Source: Devosia sp. (GTDB lineage Bacteria > Pseudomonadota > Alphaproteobacteria > Rhizobiales > Devosiaceae). From it: a stretch of 64,000 nucleotides of DNA. Made by a program: the position numbers and the translations under genes. Of the stretch, positions 26,555 to 35,230 are shown one piece after another. The stretch spans positions 3,243,380 through 3,307,379 of the forward strand of contig CP051235.1 of assembly GCA_017794705.1 (NCBI GenBank). The letters are read 5' to 3'. Position 1 is the stretch's first letter. Each line of letters starts with the position of its first letter. A model generated the notes under the pieces. The model was not told where the DNA came from. It saw nothing but the letters and a program-made list of their open reading frames with translations, and ran no database searches.

Positions 26555-27529
26555 TCAAAGGTCCAGATCGACCCAGGCCGGGTCGTGATCGCTGCCGTCG
26601 CCGCCGTGTTTTGTCCGGCGGTCAATGCCGGCGCCGGTGAGGGCTGAACCGAGCGCCGGACTGAGCCAAATCTGATCGTATTGCTCGTACTCCGGGAAGG
26701 CTGGGCCGGAGGGATTGAACCTGTGGGTCCAGTTGGTGGACTGCGGGCCGGGGCCCTGACCAGGCGTTTCGGGCTTGGCGAGGCGAGATTCGACGGCATT
26801 GTCGAGGCCGTTGACCAGGGAGGCCCCGTCGACGGTGAGCATGGGCGCAAGGAACGGGGAGTGGGGCGGATCGTTCATGTCGCCGGTCAGAATGAACCGG
26901 CTGCCGGCCCGTTCCTGACGGGTAATGATGGCGGCGGTCATTTCCGCCTGGCGCTGGCGGCGGGCATTTGCCGCGGCGGCACCGGTGACAGGATCCTCGG
27001 TGTGCGGCACGAAATGGCTTTTCATATGCGTGTTGTAGAGGGTGAACAGTTTGCCGCCGTCCGGTGCCAGGATTTCGGCCTGCAAAAGATCGCGGCCGAA
27101 AACCCGGCTTGTGGGGTCATCGGGGTGGATGGCGGTCTGATGCGAGGTGATGGCGCCGACAGGCAGTTTCGACATGATGCCGACGTCGATCAGTCGGCTG
27201 TCATTGCCTTCGATGAGGACAATTTCGGAATAGGCGCCGGCCAGGAAGTCGCGGTTGAACTCCTTCAGGATTTCGATGTGTTCGACTTCCTGCACGGCCA
27301 GCACATCGGCGTTCATCGTCTGCAGGATGCGGGCGGCGATGGTTGTGGTGTCAGCCGGATCCTTTTCCTTGACCAGCTTGCCCATGAATGTTCGGACATC
27401 GACGTGGCCAGCCTCAAAACTGATGGTGATGCCGCCGTTGGATATGGCCGGCGAGGTGCTGACCACACCCTGAAAGTTGAAACGCGAAAAGAGATTGTTG
27501 AGATTGAAAGTGCCAACACGGACTGTCAT
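26555..27529 (-). CDS. Endonuclease/exonuclease/phosphatase family protein
   Basis: A 324-aa EEP-fold hydrolase. Catalytic motifs in order: FNLNNLF at the start, VLAVQEVEHIE (metal-binding Glu) near 95, LYNTHMKSH near 167, LTGDMNDPPHS near 213, and GSDHDPAWVDL at the C-terminus. No signal peptide is visible. EEP members cleave nucleic acids or phosphoesters; the target is unknown. Convergent with the glycosyltransferase gene. Confidence 0.9.
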   Translation of the reverse strand: MTVRVGTFNLNNLFSRFNFQGVVSTSPAISNGGITISFEAGHVDVRTFMGKLVKEKDPADTTTIAARILQTMNADVLAVQEVEHIEILKEFNRDFLAGAYSEIVLIEGNDSRLIDVGIMSKLPVGAITSHQTAIHPDDPTSRVFGRDLLQAEILAPDGGKLFTLYNTHMKSHFVPHTEDPVTGAAAANARRQRQAEMTAAIITRQERAGSRFILTGDMNDPPHSPFLAPMLTVDGASLVNGLDNAVESRLAKPETPGQGPGPQSTNWTHRFNPSGPAFPEYEQYDQIWLSPALGSALTGAGIDRRTKHGGDGSDHDPAWVDLDL

Positions 27530-27648
27530 GGGGACCTCCTTCGGCTGGGCTCTTGAAATAGACTGAAAGTGTGACGGTTAATCTGCTGCGCATACAAGTT
27601 GGGGTAATTGCTTCAGGTTATCCGGAAATTGCAGTTTGGGGAGGGGCT

Positions 27649-28140
27649 ATGAGTACGAAAGACGATCTGGAGCGGTTGGCGGCGCAGGAGGCGGAGCTCG
27701 TCTTCGACAGGTTCGATGAGAATGTCGCGTTCTCCATCGGGCAGCGGGTGCGCGACGCGGCGCTGGCACGAGGTGCGGGTGTGAGCGTTCTCATCAAATT
27801 GTGGGATAGACCGGTGTTTTTCTCGGCGACACCGGGCACCTCGTTTCACAACTACAAATGGTGCCACCGCAAGGCGAACACGGTGGAGTTCACGCACAAG
27901 AGCACGTACCGGCACGTGCTGGAGCGAGACGACAAGCCGCGGGTGTTCGAGGAAAGCTGGGGCGTGGATGCAGCTGACTATGTGTTCGCCGGCGGCGCCG
28001 TGCCGATCAACGTGAAGGGGATCGGGATTGTCGGGGCGACCGTGGCCTCTGGTCTGGATGAGCGGGCGGACCATGAGATCGTGGTCGAGGCGATGTGTGC
28101 GGAACTGGGGCTGGACTTCACAAAACTGGCGCTCGACTAG
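27649..28140 (+). CDS. Heme-degrading domain protein (HbpS-like, UPF0303 family)
   Basis: A 163-aa cytosolic protein of the GlcG/HbpS-like group. Features: VLIKLWDRPVFFSATPGTS, NYKWCHRKANTVEFTHKSTY and FAGGAVPINVKGIGIVGATV near the end. HbpS-type proteins bind heme in an oligomer; the UPF0303 branch has no settled role. The start at ATG 27649 follows GAGGGG; the longer upstream frame has no similarity. A hairpin at 28140-28162 separates it from the convergent SRPBCC gene. Confidence 0.82.
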   Translation: MSTKDDLERLAAQEAELVFDRFDENVAFSIGQRVRDAALARGAGVSVLIKLWDRPVFFSATPGTSFHNYKWCHRKANTVEFTHKSTYRHVLERDDKPRVFEESWGVDAADYVFAGGAVPINVKGIGIVGATVASGLDERADHEIVVEAMCAELGLDFTKLALD

Positions 28141-28162
28141 CCGCGCCCGAGTTGGGCGCGGC
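28140..28162. terminator. Bidirectional hairpin between convergent genes
   Basis: Nine-bp stem GCCGCGCCC (28140-28148) with GGGCGCGGC (28154-28162) and a GAGTT loop. No long U-tract. Confidence 0.55.
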
Positions 28163-28173
28163 TGTTGTACTCG

Positions 28174-28614
28174 TCAAGCGAATTGGCCGGCCAGCGCTTC
28201 AAGGATGCCCGTCCATCCAGCCTTGTGACCGTTTAGCGAATCCTCGTTCTTGAACTTGACGTGCGTCAGCTCGACTTTGGTGCCGTCGCCTTCGGGTGCG
28301 AAAGTCAGGTGAACCTCGCTGTCTGGTGCGGCATGCGGCGAGTTCCAGGTGAAGGCGATCCGGGAGTAGGGTGTAAGTTCCAAATAGGTTCCGTGGTGTG
28401 GAATGTCGGTTTCACCATCGCGCATCACTACCTTGTATGCACCGCCGACGCGCGGATCGGTTTCCACCTGTGGGCAGGTCATGTTTGGTCCAGGTGTCAT
28501 GAATTGCGCGAGCATGCGGGGGTCCAGCCATGCAGCGTAGACCTTGTCGGGCGTGGCTTGGATGACTTTTGAGATGCTGAGTGAAAGTTCATTCGGTTGG
28601 GTCGTCATTTTCAT
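28174..28614 (-). CDS. SRPBCC family protein (AHSA1-like)
   Basis: A 146-aa START-like protein. VIQATPDKVYAAWLDPRMLA near the N-terminus and the following CPQVETDPRVGGAYKV and GTYLELTPYSRIAFTW segments match the AHSA1/CalC group. The family binds hydrophobic ligands. It overlaps the 3' end of the ArsR gene by 26 bp, the standard ArsR-SRPBCC pairing; the SRPBCC protein is likely the product under ArsR control. Two possible starts exist (28614, 28608); the first has GGGAG nearby. Confidence 0.87.
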   Translation of the reverse strand: MKMTTQPNELSLSISKVIQATPDKVYAAWLDPRMLAQFMTPGPNMTCPQVETDPRVGGAYKVVMRDGETDIPHHGTYLELTPYSRIAFTWNSPHAAPDSEVHLTFAPEGDGTKVELTHVKFKNEDSLNGHKAGWTGILEALAGQFA

Positions 28615-28951
28615 TTTCTCCCTGTGTCAGAATTTTTTCCAACTGCTCAAGCCGGGCATCCCAAACCCAGCGTAACTGCTTGAACCAATGATCGATTTCG
28701 GTGAGCGGGGCGAGTTCTGCCCGGATCACGTGCTCGCGCCATTCCTTCAAGCGGCTGACGAGACCGGCGGCTTCAAGCACCTTTATGTGCTTTGAAACCG
28801 CGTTGAGGCTCAGGTCAAAATGACTGGCCAGGTCGGTGACGCGCATTGGGCCTTCTTGAACCAGCAAAGTGAGTATGCGCCGCCGGGATGGATCGCTTGC
28901 GGCCTTCAATATTGTGGATAGGTGCGCGTCGTCGAATTCTCGTTCAACCAT
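28589..28951 (-). CDS. ArsR family transcriptional regulator
   Basis: A 120-aa winged-helix repressor: LKAASDPSRRRILTLLVQEG, VTDLASHFDLSLNAVSKHIK and VLEAAGLVSR. It lacks the metal-binding cysteine box, as usual for the SRPBCC-linked branch. An imperfect dyad TTCAACCAT/AAGGTGGAA (28943-28960) is centred on its own start codon and could be an autoregulatory site. Divergent from an SDR gene. Confidence 0.88.
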   Translation of the reverse strand: MVEREFDDAHLSTILKAASDPSRRRILTLLVQEGPMRVTDLASHFDLSLNAVSKHIKVLEAAGLVSRLKEWREHVIRAELAPLTEIDHWFKQLRWVWDARLEQLEKILTQGENENDDPTE

Positions 28952-29088
28952 AAGGTGGAATTACACTCGTGCGCGCTTTCAGTCAACCCGTTGGGTGAAT
29001 GAGGCGTTCAAAATTCTGATAGTCGGCTGGAAATACGCAAACAAGAGTTCCATGAGAGGGAGGTGTCCAATTGCCGATGGAGTGATCG

Positions 29089-30000
29089 ATGTCCTTTTCA
29101 ATTTCCGAGATTCCGGATCAAAGCGGACGCACTGTGCTGGTGACCGGCGCCAATTCCGGGTTGGGATTCGAGACGGCCAAGGCGCTGGCGGCAAGGGGTG
29201 CGCGGGTGATCATGGCCGTCCGGGACGAGGCCAAGGGTCTTGCCGCACTCGACCTCATCGAAATCGAAGTGCCCGAGGCGCAGCTTGAATTGAAGTCGCT
29301 CGATCTTTCCGACCTGGAGTCGGTGCAGGCACTGTCTCGCCAATTGCATGACGAGGGGGTGCAACTCGACGTTCTCATCAACAATGCGGGGGTGATGATG
29401 CCGCCGCGCGGTCTGACCAAACAGGGATTTGAGACCCAGTTCGGCACCAATCACCTCGGACATTTTGCGCTGACACTGCTGCTGCTTGACCTGATGAAGC
29501 TCGAAGGGGACGCGCGGGTTGTGACGGTGTCATCGGAGATGCACAGGCGCGGGTTCATCGATTTTGACGACCTGCAGAGCGAGCAAGGGTATTCACCCAC
29601 GGCCGCCTATGCGCAATCGAAGATTGCCAATGTCTATTTCGGGCTGGAACTGGCGCGGAAGTGCATGGCTGCCGGGATGGATGTCAAAAGTGTTGTGGCG
29701 CATCCCGGGTACGCGGCGACCAATCTGCAATATGCCGGGCCGACGGGTTTGGTGCGCTTGTTCATGCCGTTGACCAATGCGCTGTTTGCGCAAAGCGCCG
29801 AGGCGGGAGCATGGCCGCAGATCTATGCCGCAACTATGCCTGATGTGAAGAACGGAGAGTATTTCGGTCCTACGGGTTTGGGAAACATGCGTGGGGCGCC
29901 AGGGCGCAACGTTCCCGTCGCCCGCGCCCAGGACAAGGAAATTGCGGCGCGCCTTTGGGATGTTTCAGAAGAGTTGACCGGCGTGCACTGGAGCCCCTGA
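29089..30000 (+). CDS. Short-chain dehydrogenase/reductase
   Basis: A 303-aa SDR. Cofactor loop TGANSGLGFETAKAL (about 19-33), NNAGVMMPP near 100, catalytic Ser in VVTVSSEMHRRG, and YAQSK (Tyr and Lys) near 168. It resembles retinol dehydrogenase/WW-domain-oxidoreductase-like SDRs in length and the HLGHFALTLLLL segment. NAD(P)-dependent; substrate unknown. Divergent from the ArsR gene, so possibly under the same repressor. Confidence 0.9.
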   Translation: MSFSISEIPDQSGRTVLVTGANSGLGFETAKALAARGARVIMAVRDEAKGLAALDLIEIEVPEAQLELKSLDLSDLESVQALSRQLHDEGVQLDVLINNAGVMMPPRGLTKQGFETQFGTNHLGHFALTLLLLDLMKLEGDARVVTVSSEMHRRGFIDFDDLQSEQGYSPTAAYAQSKIANVYFGLELARKCMAAGMDVKSVVAHPGYAATNLQYAGPTGLVRLFMPLTNALFAQSAEAGAWPQIYAATMPDVKNGEYFGPTGLGNMRGAPGRNVPVARAQDKEIAARLWDVSEELTGVHWSP

Positions 30001-30023
30001 GGGCCCGCGGTGGCGAGAGCGAA

Positions 30024-30755
30024 CTAGTGTTGAAAGCGCAGGGCCGGGGCTCCGGGCAGGCCCGCGAGGTGCAGCACGAGGGCGCGGAAGGCGAGCGTCA
30101 CGCCGACTATTTCCAGAATTTCTTCCACATTGGCAGCGATCACGGCGGAAGGGTGGTCAAAGCCCATTGTGGTTCCGAGGCGCGCGCCTATTAGCTCCAG
30201 TCCAATTGCGCCGCCAACGTAAATGGCCCCTGCCACGATCAGTCTGATGCGTGTTGGCGATGGCAGGCGCAACAGAAACGGGAGAAATCCGATCGCCACC
30301 ACAATGACGATGGGAATGCCGATGATCACCCATCTGTATGACAGAAAGCCGAAAAGGTCTGGGAAGTCGCCGGTCAGTTTGCCGAAGAGCTCATGAATGA
30401 CCGACAATTCATCGAACGACATGTAGGCGAATCCCAGTCCGAGGATCAGCCAGCCTTTGGATGTGGGCGTGTGGAGCATTTTCTCGAGGTGGGAGCACAC
30501 AAGCATCAGGACGGCGACCGACATGAGCAGGATGGAACTATACCAGGCGGGAAGGGAGAGTTCGGCGCCGAGGTCCAGGCGCGTGGTGAGCAGGGCACCG
30601 AATGGGTTGGGCCAAATCCGCAGGACAAGATGAAGGCACCCCAAAGTCAGCACCAGGCCCGAGCACAGGGCGACGAAATGCACCAGTGCCCGGGCGGAAA
30701 GCGTGAGTTGAAGTTGAGGGGGCACCGCCTGATTCAATTTAATACTCGCCAACAA
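30024..30755 (-). CDS. Multi-pass membrane protein with acidic/His motifs, unknown function
   Basis: A 243-aa protein with about six membrane segments. Two conserved-looking polar patches lie inside or next to hydrophobic segments: SFDELSVIHELFG near 113-125 and NVEEILEIVG near 210-219. Intramembrane Asp/Glu/His clusters of this kind are seen in membrane hydrolases and metal transporters, but I cannot assign a family. The start is TTG 30755 and is uncertain. An inverted repeat (GCCAACAA 30748-30755, TTGTTGGC 30784-30791) covers the start region. Confidence 0.6.
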   Translation of the reverse strand: MLASIKLNQAVPPQLQLTLSARALVHFVALCSGLVLTLGCLHLVLRIWPNPFGALLTTRLDLGAELSLPAWYSSILLMSVAVLMLVCSHLEKMLHTPTSKGWLILGLGFAYMSFDELSVIHELFGKLTGDFPDLFGFLSYRWVIIGIPIVIVVAIGFLPFLLRLPSPTRIRLIVAGAIYVGGAIGLELIGARLGTTMGFDHPSAVIAANVEEILEIVGVTLAFRALVLHLAGLPGAPALRFQH

Positions 30756-30812
30756 AGTTTTGAATTTATTGACTATGTGCGAGTTGTTGGCAAGTGAACC
30801 AGGTGCTTGTGC

Positions 30813-31265
30813 TTAACTCGCCAAATGCTCGGCTAGCCGGTTGAGCAGGGAAGTCGTGCCGCGTTCCCAGAATTTGGGTCCGTCGAAGCCGTCGAGATAG
30901 GCGCCCTGTTCGGTGAACTTGAGATGGGTGCCGCCGTCGCCATCATCCGCGAGTTCAACGGTGGTGAGCGTGGCCCCGCAGATGCCGCCTCCCATGTCGA
31001 ATGTGTAGGAATAGACAATCCGTTCGTTCTGAACGATTTCGTGAATGATGCCTTCATATTTGAAAGTTCCACCCCCGGGGCCGGGCATTTCGACGCTCTC
31101 GCGACCGCCGACCCGAAAATCGAGACTGTGCGCCCCGGCCGGAGCGCCATGGGCCCATTGCCGCTTCTTTTCGGGGTTGGCGAAGGCGTCAAACACATCG
31201 GCGCGCGGTGAAGGGTAGGTGCGTTTAAGGTCGAAAGTGCCGTGGACTGCGGATCGGTTGTTCAT
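30813..31265 (-). CDS. SRPBCC family protein (AHSA1-like)
   Basis: A 150-aa START-like protein: FDLKRTYPSPRADVFDAFAN, SLDFRVGGRESVEMPGPGGG, FTEQGAYLDGFDG. The start at 31265 gives the usual length; the long upstream frame overlaps the neighbour and is spurious. It is the last gene of an ArsR-SRPBCC-SRPBCC operon, 17 bp after the second SRPBCC gene, which it resembles closely enough to suggest tandem duplication. Confidence 0.88.
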   Translation of the reverse strand: MNNRSAVHGTFDLKRTYPSPRADVFDAFANPEKKRQWAHGAPAGAHSLDFRVGGRESVEMPGPGGGTFKYEGIIHEIVQNERIVYSYTFDMGGGICGATLTTVELADDGDGGTHLKFTEQGAYLDGFDGPKFWERGTTSLLNRLAEHLAS

Positions 31266-31282
31266 CGAGATTCCTTCCAGAC

Positions 31283-31750
31283 TTAGCCAGCGTTGGCCGC
31301 GAGATAGGTGTCGAGGCTGTCGAGTTGATAGTCGGTTCCCGACTTGCGCATTTCCGGGGTTTCCTGCCCGTCGAGGAATACGCCCTGTTCGTTGAGCACC
31401 AGCATCGTGCCCTTGCCGTCCGGGCGGAACTCCACGCTGAGCACGGTTGAGGATATGCGCTGGCTGCCCTTGGCGATGGAAAAGGCGGTGACGATGCGCT
31501 CGTTGGGGATGATGTCGTCGAAGCGGGAATTGACGCGGTAGGGTTCCTCGCCCTGAGGACCGAACTGGCTGACTTCGCGGCCACCGACCTTGAATTCGAA
31601 ACATTCCGACGAGAAGTGCCAATTGTTGGCGGGGGCGGCCCATTTGGCGAGTTCGTCCTTGTCCGACCAGGCCTTGAAGAGGCGGGTGGGCGGGACATTG
31701 TAGTGGCGTTCGATGGTGAATCCGCCCCGTACGACTGTATGGTTTGTCAT
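31283..31750 (-). CDS. SRPBCC family protein (AHSA1-like)
   Basis: A 155-aa START-like protein: FTIERHYNVPPTRLFKAWSD, FEFKVGGREVSQFGPQGEEP, LNEQGVFLDGQETPEMR. Its start codon overlaps the stop of the ArsR gene (ATGA), so the two are translationally coupled. Ligand unknown. Confidence 0.9.
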   Translation of the reverse strand: MTNHTVVRGGFTIERHYNVPPTRLFKAWSDKDELAKWAAPANNWHFSSECFEFKVGGREVSQFGPQGEEPYRVNSRFDDIIPNERIVTAFSIAKGSQRISSTVLSVEFRPDGKGTMLVLNEQGVFLDGQETPEMRKSGTDYQLDSLDTYLAANAG

Positions 31751-32106
31751 TTTTTGGTCTCCCTGTTTTGAGGTTTTTCCGAAGAGGTTTCGAGAAGCAT
31801 TTCGCCCAGCCGGTCGAGGCGCTGGTTCCAGTATTCGCGGCGCTGGTTGAGCCACTGCTCGGCCTGACTGAGTGCGGCCGTGTCGAGTGAGCAGGTGCGG
31901 ACGCGGCCGACCTTTCGGCTGGTGACGAGCCCGCAATCCTCAAGGATCGCGAGGTGCTGCATGACGGCCGGCAGTGAGATGCCGAGCGGCGCCGCCATGT
32001 CGCTGACGGAGGTGTCGCCCCGGCTCAGCCGGTCAATCATGGCGCGGCGGTTGCCGTCAGCGAGGGCGGTGAACATGCGGTCGAGTTGGTCTGTTTGGTT
32101 AAGCAT
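31747..32106 (-). CDS. ArsR family transcriptional regulator
   Basis: A 119-aa winged-helix repressor: MFTALADGNRRAMIDRLSRG, VSDMAAPLGISLPAVMQHLA and ILEDCGLVTSRKVGRVRTC. No metal-binding cysteine box. It heads the ArsR-SRPBCC-SRPBCC operon. Two interlocking palindromes (32147-32165) lie 41-59 bp upstream, between it and the divergent phzF-like gene, and are probably its operator. Confidence 0.9.
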   Translation of the reverse strand: MLNQTDQLDRMFTALADGNRRAMIDRLSRGDTSVSDMAAPLGISLPAVMQHLAILEDCGLVTSRKVGRVRTCSLDTAALSQAEQWLNQRREYWNQRLDRLGEMLLETSSEKPQNRETKK

Positions 32107-32146
32107 GCACTTAACTATTCTGAAGTCCGGATCGCTGTCAATGGTA

Positions 32147-32165
32147 AAGTGATCACTTAAGTGAT
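32147..32165. promoter_or_regulatory. Candidate ArsR operator, interlocked palindromes
   Basis: AAGTGATCACTT (32147-32158) and ATCACTTAAGTGAT (32152-32165) are both perfect palindromes and share a half-site, giving three alternating half-sites. A further CACTTAA half-site lies at 32108-32114 near the arsR start codon. Confidence 0.6.
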
Positions 32166-32270
32166 GAATCTGTTTGGAGCGCCAACAGCGGTCACAGGAC
32201 GGTAACGAATGGGGGTATATTCTGGAACGGGATGGAACGCGGACGTTTCTGCGCGACCTGGGAAAAGCGA

Positions 32271-33158
32271 ATGCAGTTCAATTTTCACGTGCTGGACGTG
32301 TTTACCGAGATGCGCGGGTCGGGCAATCCTCTGGCCGTCGTGCTTGGTGCGGGTGAGCTTTCCGCCGCGCAGATGCAGCAGCAGGCGCGGGAATTCAACC
32401 TGTCCGAAACGGCGTTCGTCACCGAGACCTATGGCAAGTCGCACCGGATACGGCTGAAGATTTTCACCCCGGAGCGGGAACTGGATTTCGCCGGGCATCC
32501 GACGGTGGGGACCGCGGTGCTGCTCAGCCTTCTGGAAGGGCTGAACGGGCTGCGGATCGAAGAGAATATCGGAACTATCACCTGCCTGGTCGAGCGGATC
32601 GGCAAGTCCGCCGGGCGGGCGCAGTTCGGTCTGCCGAGGATGCCTGTAGAACAGGGTCCAGCGCCGGAAAGGGCCGAGATCGCCAAGGCGCTTGGGATCG
32701 ATGTATCGGAAATCGGGTTCGACGGGTATGAGCCCTGCCGCTATTCGGCGGGCAATCCGTTCACGCTGGTGCCGGTCTATGATGCGGATACGCTGCGGCG
32801 GCTGAAGCCGGAGCGCCGGGGCTGGCGGGAGCTGTTCGGGGCCAAGACGCCCGGTGTGTATGCGTTTGCCAAGGCCAAGGATGGCAAGTCCAACTTCGTG
32901 AGCCGGATGTTTTCGCCGGACATGCCCTCGGGCGAGGATGCGGCCACCGGATCGGCAGCCGCGGCGCTTATCGGATTGCTGGCCTCAGAGGAAACCGAAA
33001 GCGACTGTCATCGCGTGCTGTCGCTGATCCAGGGGCGCGAAATGAACCGTCCGAGCGAGATCGAGATGATCTATTCGGTGCGGGGCGGCCAATTGGCCCA
33101 GGCAGGCATTGGCGGCAAGGCGGTGATCGTGCAGACCGGCAAGCTGCACATCGACTAG
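32271..33158 (+). CDS. PhzF family isomerase/epimerase
   Basis: A 295-aa protein of the PhzF/DapF-like fold. FHVLDVFTEMRGSGNPLAVV opens the first domain, with FNLSETAFV bearing the conserved catalytic Glu near residue 46, TPERELDFAGHPTVGTA near 64-80, and SGEDAATGSAAAALIG near 220-235. Family members isomerise small metabolites; most outside phenazine clusters have unknown substrates. The start at ATG 32271 is the family start. No phenazine genes are present. It is divergent from the ArsR operon. Confidence 0.93.
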   Translation: MQFNFHVLDVFTEMRGSGNPLAVVLGAGELSAAQMQQQAREFNLSETAFVTETYGKSHRIRLKIFTPERELDFAGHPTVGTAVLLSLLEGLNGLRIEENIGTITCLVERIGKSAGRAQFGLPRMPVEQGPAPERAEIAKALGIDVSEIGFDGYEPCRYSAGNPFTLVPVYDADTLRRLKPERRGWRELFGAKTPGVYAFAKAKDGKSNFVSRMFSPDMPSGEDAATGSAAAALIGLLASEETESDCHRVLSLIQGREMNRPSEIEMIYSVRGGQLAQAGIGGKAVIVQTGKLHID

Positions 33159-33200
33159 GTTCGTGCTTGCGAACGCCTGTGCGTTGAAATCACGCAAAAA

Positions 33201-33229
33201 GAAAGCCGCCGGGAGGAACGGCGGCTTTC
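33201..33229. terminator. Bidirectional terminator
   Basis: Ten-bp stem GAAAGCCGCC (33201-33210) with GGCGGCTTTC (33220-33229). A/T flanks on both sides let it serve the phzF-like gene and the convergent DUF2171-like gene. Confidence 0.75.
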
Positions 33230-33256
33230 CTCGATTGATCCGTTGAGGGGGGCGGA

Positions 33257-33625
33257 TCAGTTGCGCCTGATGAGCGCGTCCTTGGAAACGCTGAGTTTGA
33301 CCTTGTCGCCGTTTACCTCGGCGATCTGGCTGGGCAGGACGTAGCGGTCCGAGGACAGCAACCCTTCTGAATCCATACGCAGGAAACCTGTGCGCAGCAT
33401 GGTCTCGTGCAGGGGGTCAGGAATGGCTTCGCTGCGGAACACATCCATCAGATTGTCGACGAAGGTCCGGCGAACCGGCAGGCCGGGATCAGAGGTGAGC
33501 TGTTCGGCTTGGGGTGTATCCGGGTTCTCGTCGGTCATCTTCAGGAACTCGACGGTTCCGATCTTGCCGCCTGTCTTGTCGAAAACGTCCATGCCTTCGT
33601 GAATCTTGGCAAGAATACTTGTCAT
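33257..33625 (-). CDS. DUF2171-like (PRC-barrel-type) small protein
   Basis: A 122-aa soluble protein. ILAKIHEGMDVFDKTGGKIG then TVEFLK is the opening of DUF2171/PRC-barrel domains; DRYVLPSQIAEVNGDKVKLS closes it. An insertion of about 55 residues lies between the two parts. Function unknown; such proteins are often stress-induced. Monocistronic. Confidence 0.65.
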   Translation of the reverse strand: MTSILAKIHEGMDVFDKTGGKIGTVEFLKMTDENPDTPQAEQLTSDPGLPVRRTFVDNLMDVFRSEAIPDPLHETMLRTGFLRMDSEGLLSSDRYVLPSQIAEVNGDKVKLSVSKDALIRRN

Positions 33626-33694
33626 AGTCCGTTCTCCTTTCTTGTTCGAAAGGGGTAACGGACCAACGGGGGCTTGGTTCCAATCCTTTGTGGA

Positions 33695-35230
33695 TCAAGC
33701 GTGCTGAGCCTTGCGGCGGACCAGCCAGACGATGGCCAGAATGAGAATGGCCGGAATGGCGGCGAACAGGCCGAAGAGGGGGCTGACGGCGGCAAGGCCG
33801 GTGGCGCCGGCCCAGGTGATCGAGGTCAGGGCCTCGACAATGGTGGCGACACGCGAGGCCGTCTGGCGGCGAGCGAACTGGCTGCGCTTGGCGCGAACGC
33901 GGAACATCAGCTGGATGAAGATGGCGGCGGAGGCGGCGAGGGTGATGCCGATGGCGCCGGTGATTGCCACACTCAGGTCGATGAAGGCGATTGCGATGAT
34001 GAACGGGGCGGTGAGTACGCCTATGGCGATGACCACGGCCTCGATCTTGGCGCGCAGCATCAGGCGCGGTGTCAGCGGGGCGGTGAGCACCAGATCGTGG
34101 GCATCCTCGCCGGAAATTGTGAGCCAGGCGAGTCCACCGGAGAGTTGGGCGGCAGCCATGGTGATGATGGCGATGACGATGGGCAGGGTGCCGCCGGTAT
34201 TGCCGTAGTTGAGCCAGAGCAGGGCGGCTGGCGGCAACAGGTAGAGCAGCTGCATCAGGCTTTGTGAGATCAGCCACGGGTCGCGGATCAGCAGCAGCCA
34301 TTCCTTGCGGCGCATCATGTGGGCCTGGGAGCCGCTGGCGAAGGTCTTGGCGGCACGCTGGGGCTTGCGCACCTCGTTGAGGCCGGTGGCGGCAATGGCG
34401 AGGGTGGCAAAGCTGGGGGCGGCGATGGCGACGGTGGCACCGAAGGCGGTGAGTGCGAATAGGACCGTCAGCATCAAAGCGGCTGGATCGCCCATGGCGG
34501 CGCGGGCGGGGATCCAGATGAGACTGTCGATTGCGGGGGCGACTGAGATGAACATGTCGGACAGCACCGAGCCGATGCCGGTGGCGGTGCCGGTGGAAAA
34601 GATCACCGCAATCTGGATGCCAACGATCAGGGCGGCGCCGACGATGGCGGCGAGGATCTGGGCAATGACGCGGGTGCGCCGGGCGCCCGCGAGGCGGAAC
34701 AGGGCCAGCGTGCTGGCGATGGCAAGTGCGGTTGTGAAGATTGAGACCGCGGCGATCACCGGATAGGCGGCGAGCCAGCGCGGGCCGTCATGCACTGCCA
34801 GCATGTTGATGAAGGGTGCCATGAGAAGCGACATCATCAGCATGGAGGTGACGGCGATGGCGCCGGTGCGCACGGCAAACAGGCGGCGGGCCGAGGCCGG
34901 AGAGGACAGGATCAGGTCAAGATCATGGCGCGTGTAGTAGGCGCGGGTGACGGATTCCATGGCCTGGCTGAGCGACATGGTGGCGAACAGGAGGCCCGAA
35001 CCCGTCAATTGCGCCAGCGTGCCGATGTCGGGTGCGATGCCGGCGGTGGCCCAGTCGCGGATGAGCACGTCGGCGATCCAGTGCAGTCCGGCCATGAAAA
35101 GGAGCGTGAAGATCAGCAGGCCGGTGGCGCGGCGGGGCGAGCCCCCGGTCAGCATGCCCGTCAGGTCGCGCCATTGCAGGCGGAACTCGTGGGCGGCAAA
35201 CCACGGCAGCGAAGCGGTTTGCGCGCTCAT
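33695..35230 (-). CDS. ABC-2-type exporter permease
   Basis: A 511-aa inner-membrane protein with about twelve hydrophobic segments in two halves. The cytosolic AYYTRHDLDLILSSPASARR and KEWLLLIRDPWLISQSLMQL segments are typical of large ABC-2 permeases that pair with one ATPase. Its ATG overlaps the stop of the ATPase gene by 4 bp (ATGA), fixing the partner. Substrate unknown. Confidence 0.85.
   Translation of the reverse strand: MSAQTASLPWFAAHEFRLQWRDLTGMLTGGSPRRATGLLIFTLLFMAGLHWIADVLIRDWATAGIAPDIGTLAQLTGSGLLFATMSLSQAMESVTRAYYTRHDLDLILSSPASARRLFAVRTGAIAVTSMLMMSLLMAPFINMLAVHDGPRWLAAYPVIAAVSIFTTALAIASTLALFRLAGARRTRVIAQILAAIVGAALIVGIQIAVIFSTGTATGIGSVLSDMFISVAPAIDSLIWIPARAAMGDPAALMLTVLFALTAFGATVAIAAPSFATLAIAATGLNEVRKPQRAAKTFASGSQAHMMRRKEWLLLIRDPWLISQSLMQLLYLLPPAALLWLNYGNTGGTLPIVIAIITMAAAQLSGGLAWLTISGEDAHDLVLTAPLTPRLMLRAKIEAVVIAIGVLTAPFIIAIAFIDLSVAITGAIGITLAASAAIFIQLMFRVRAKRSQFARRQTASRVATIVEALTSITWAGATGLAAVSPLFGLFAAIPAILILAIVWLVRRKAQHA

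Noticed and set aside
32232..32270. Upstream extension of the phzF-like gene
   Set aside because: Thirteen extra residues do not fit the family; the ATG at 32271 starts the conserved fold.
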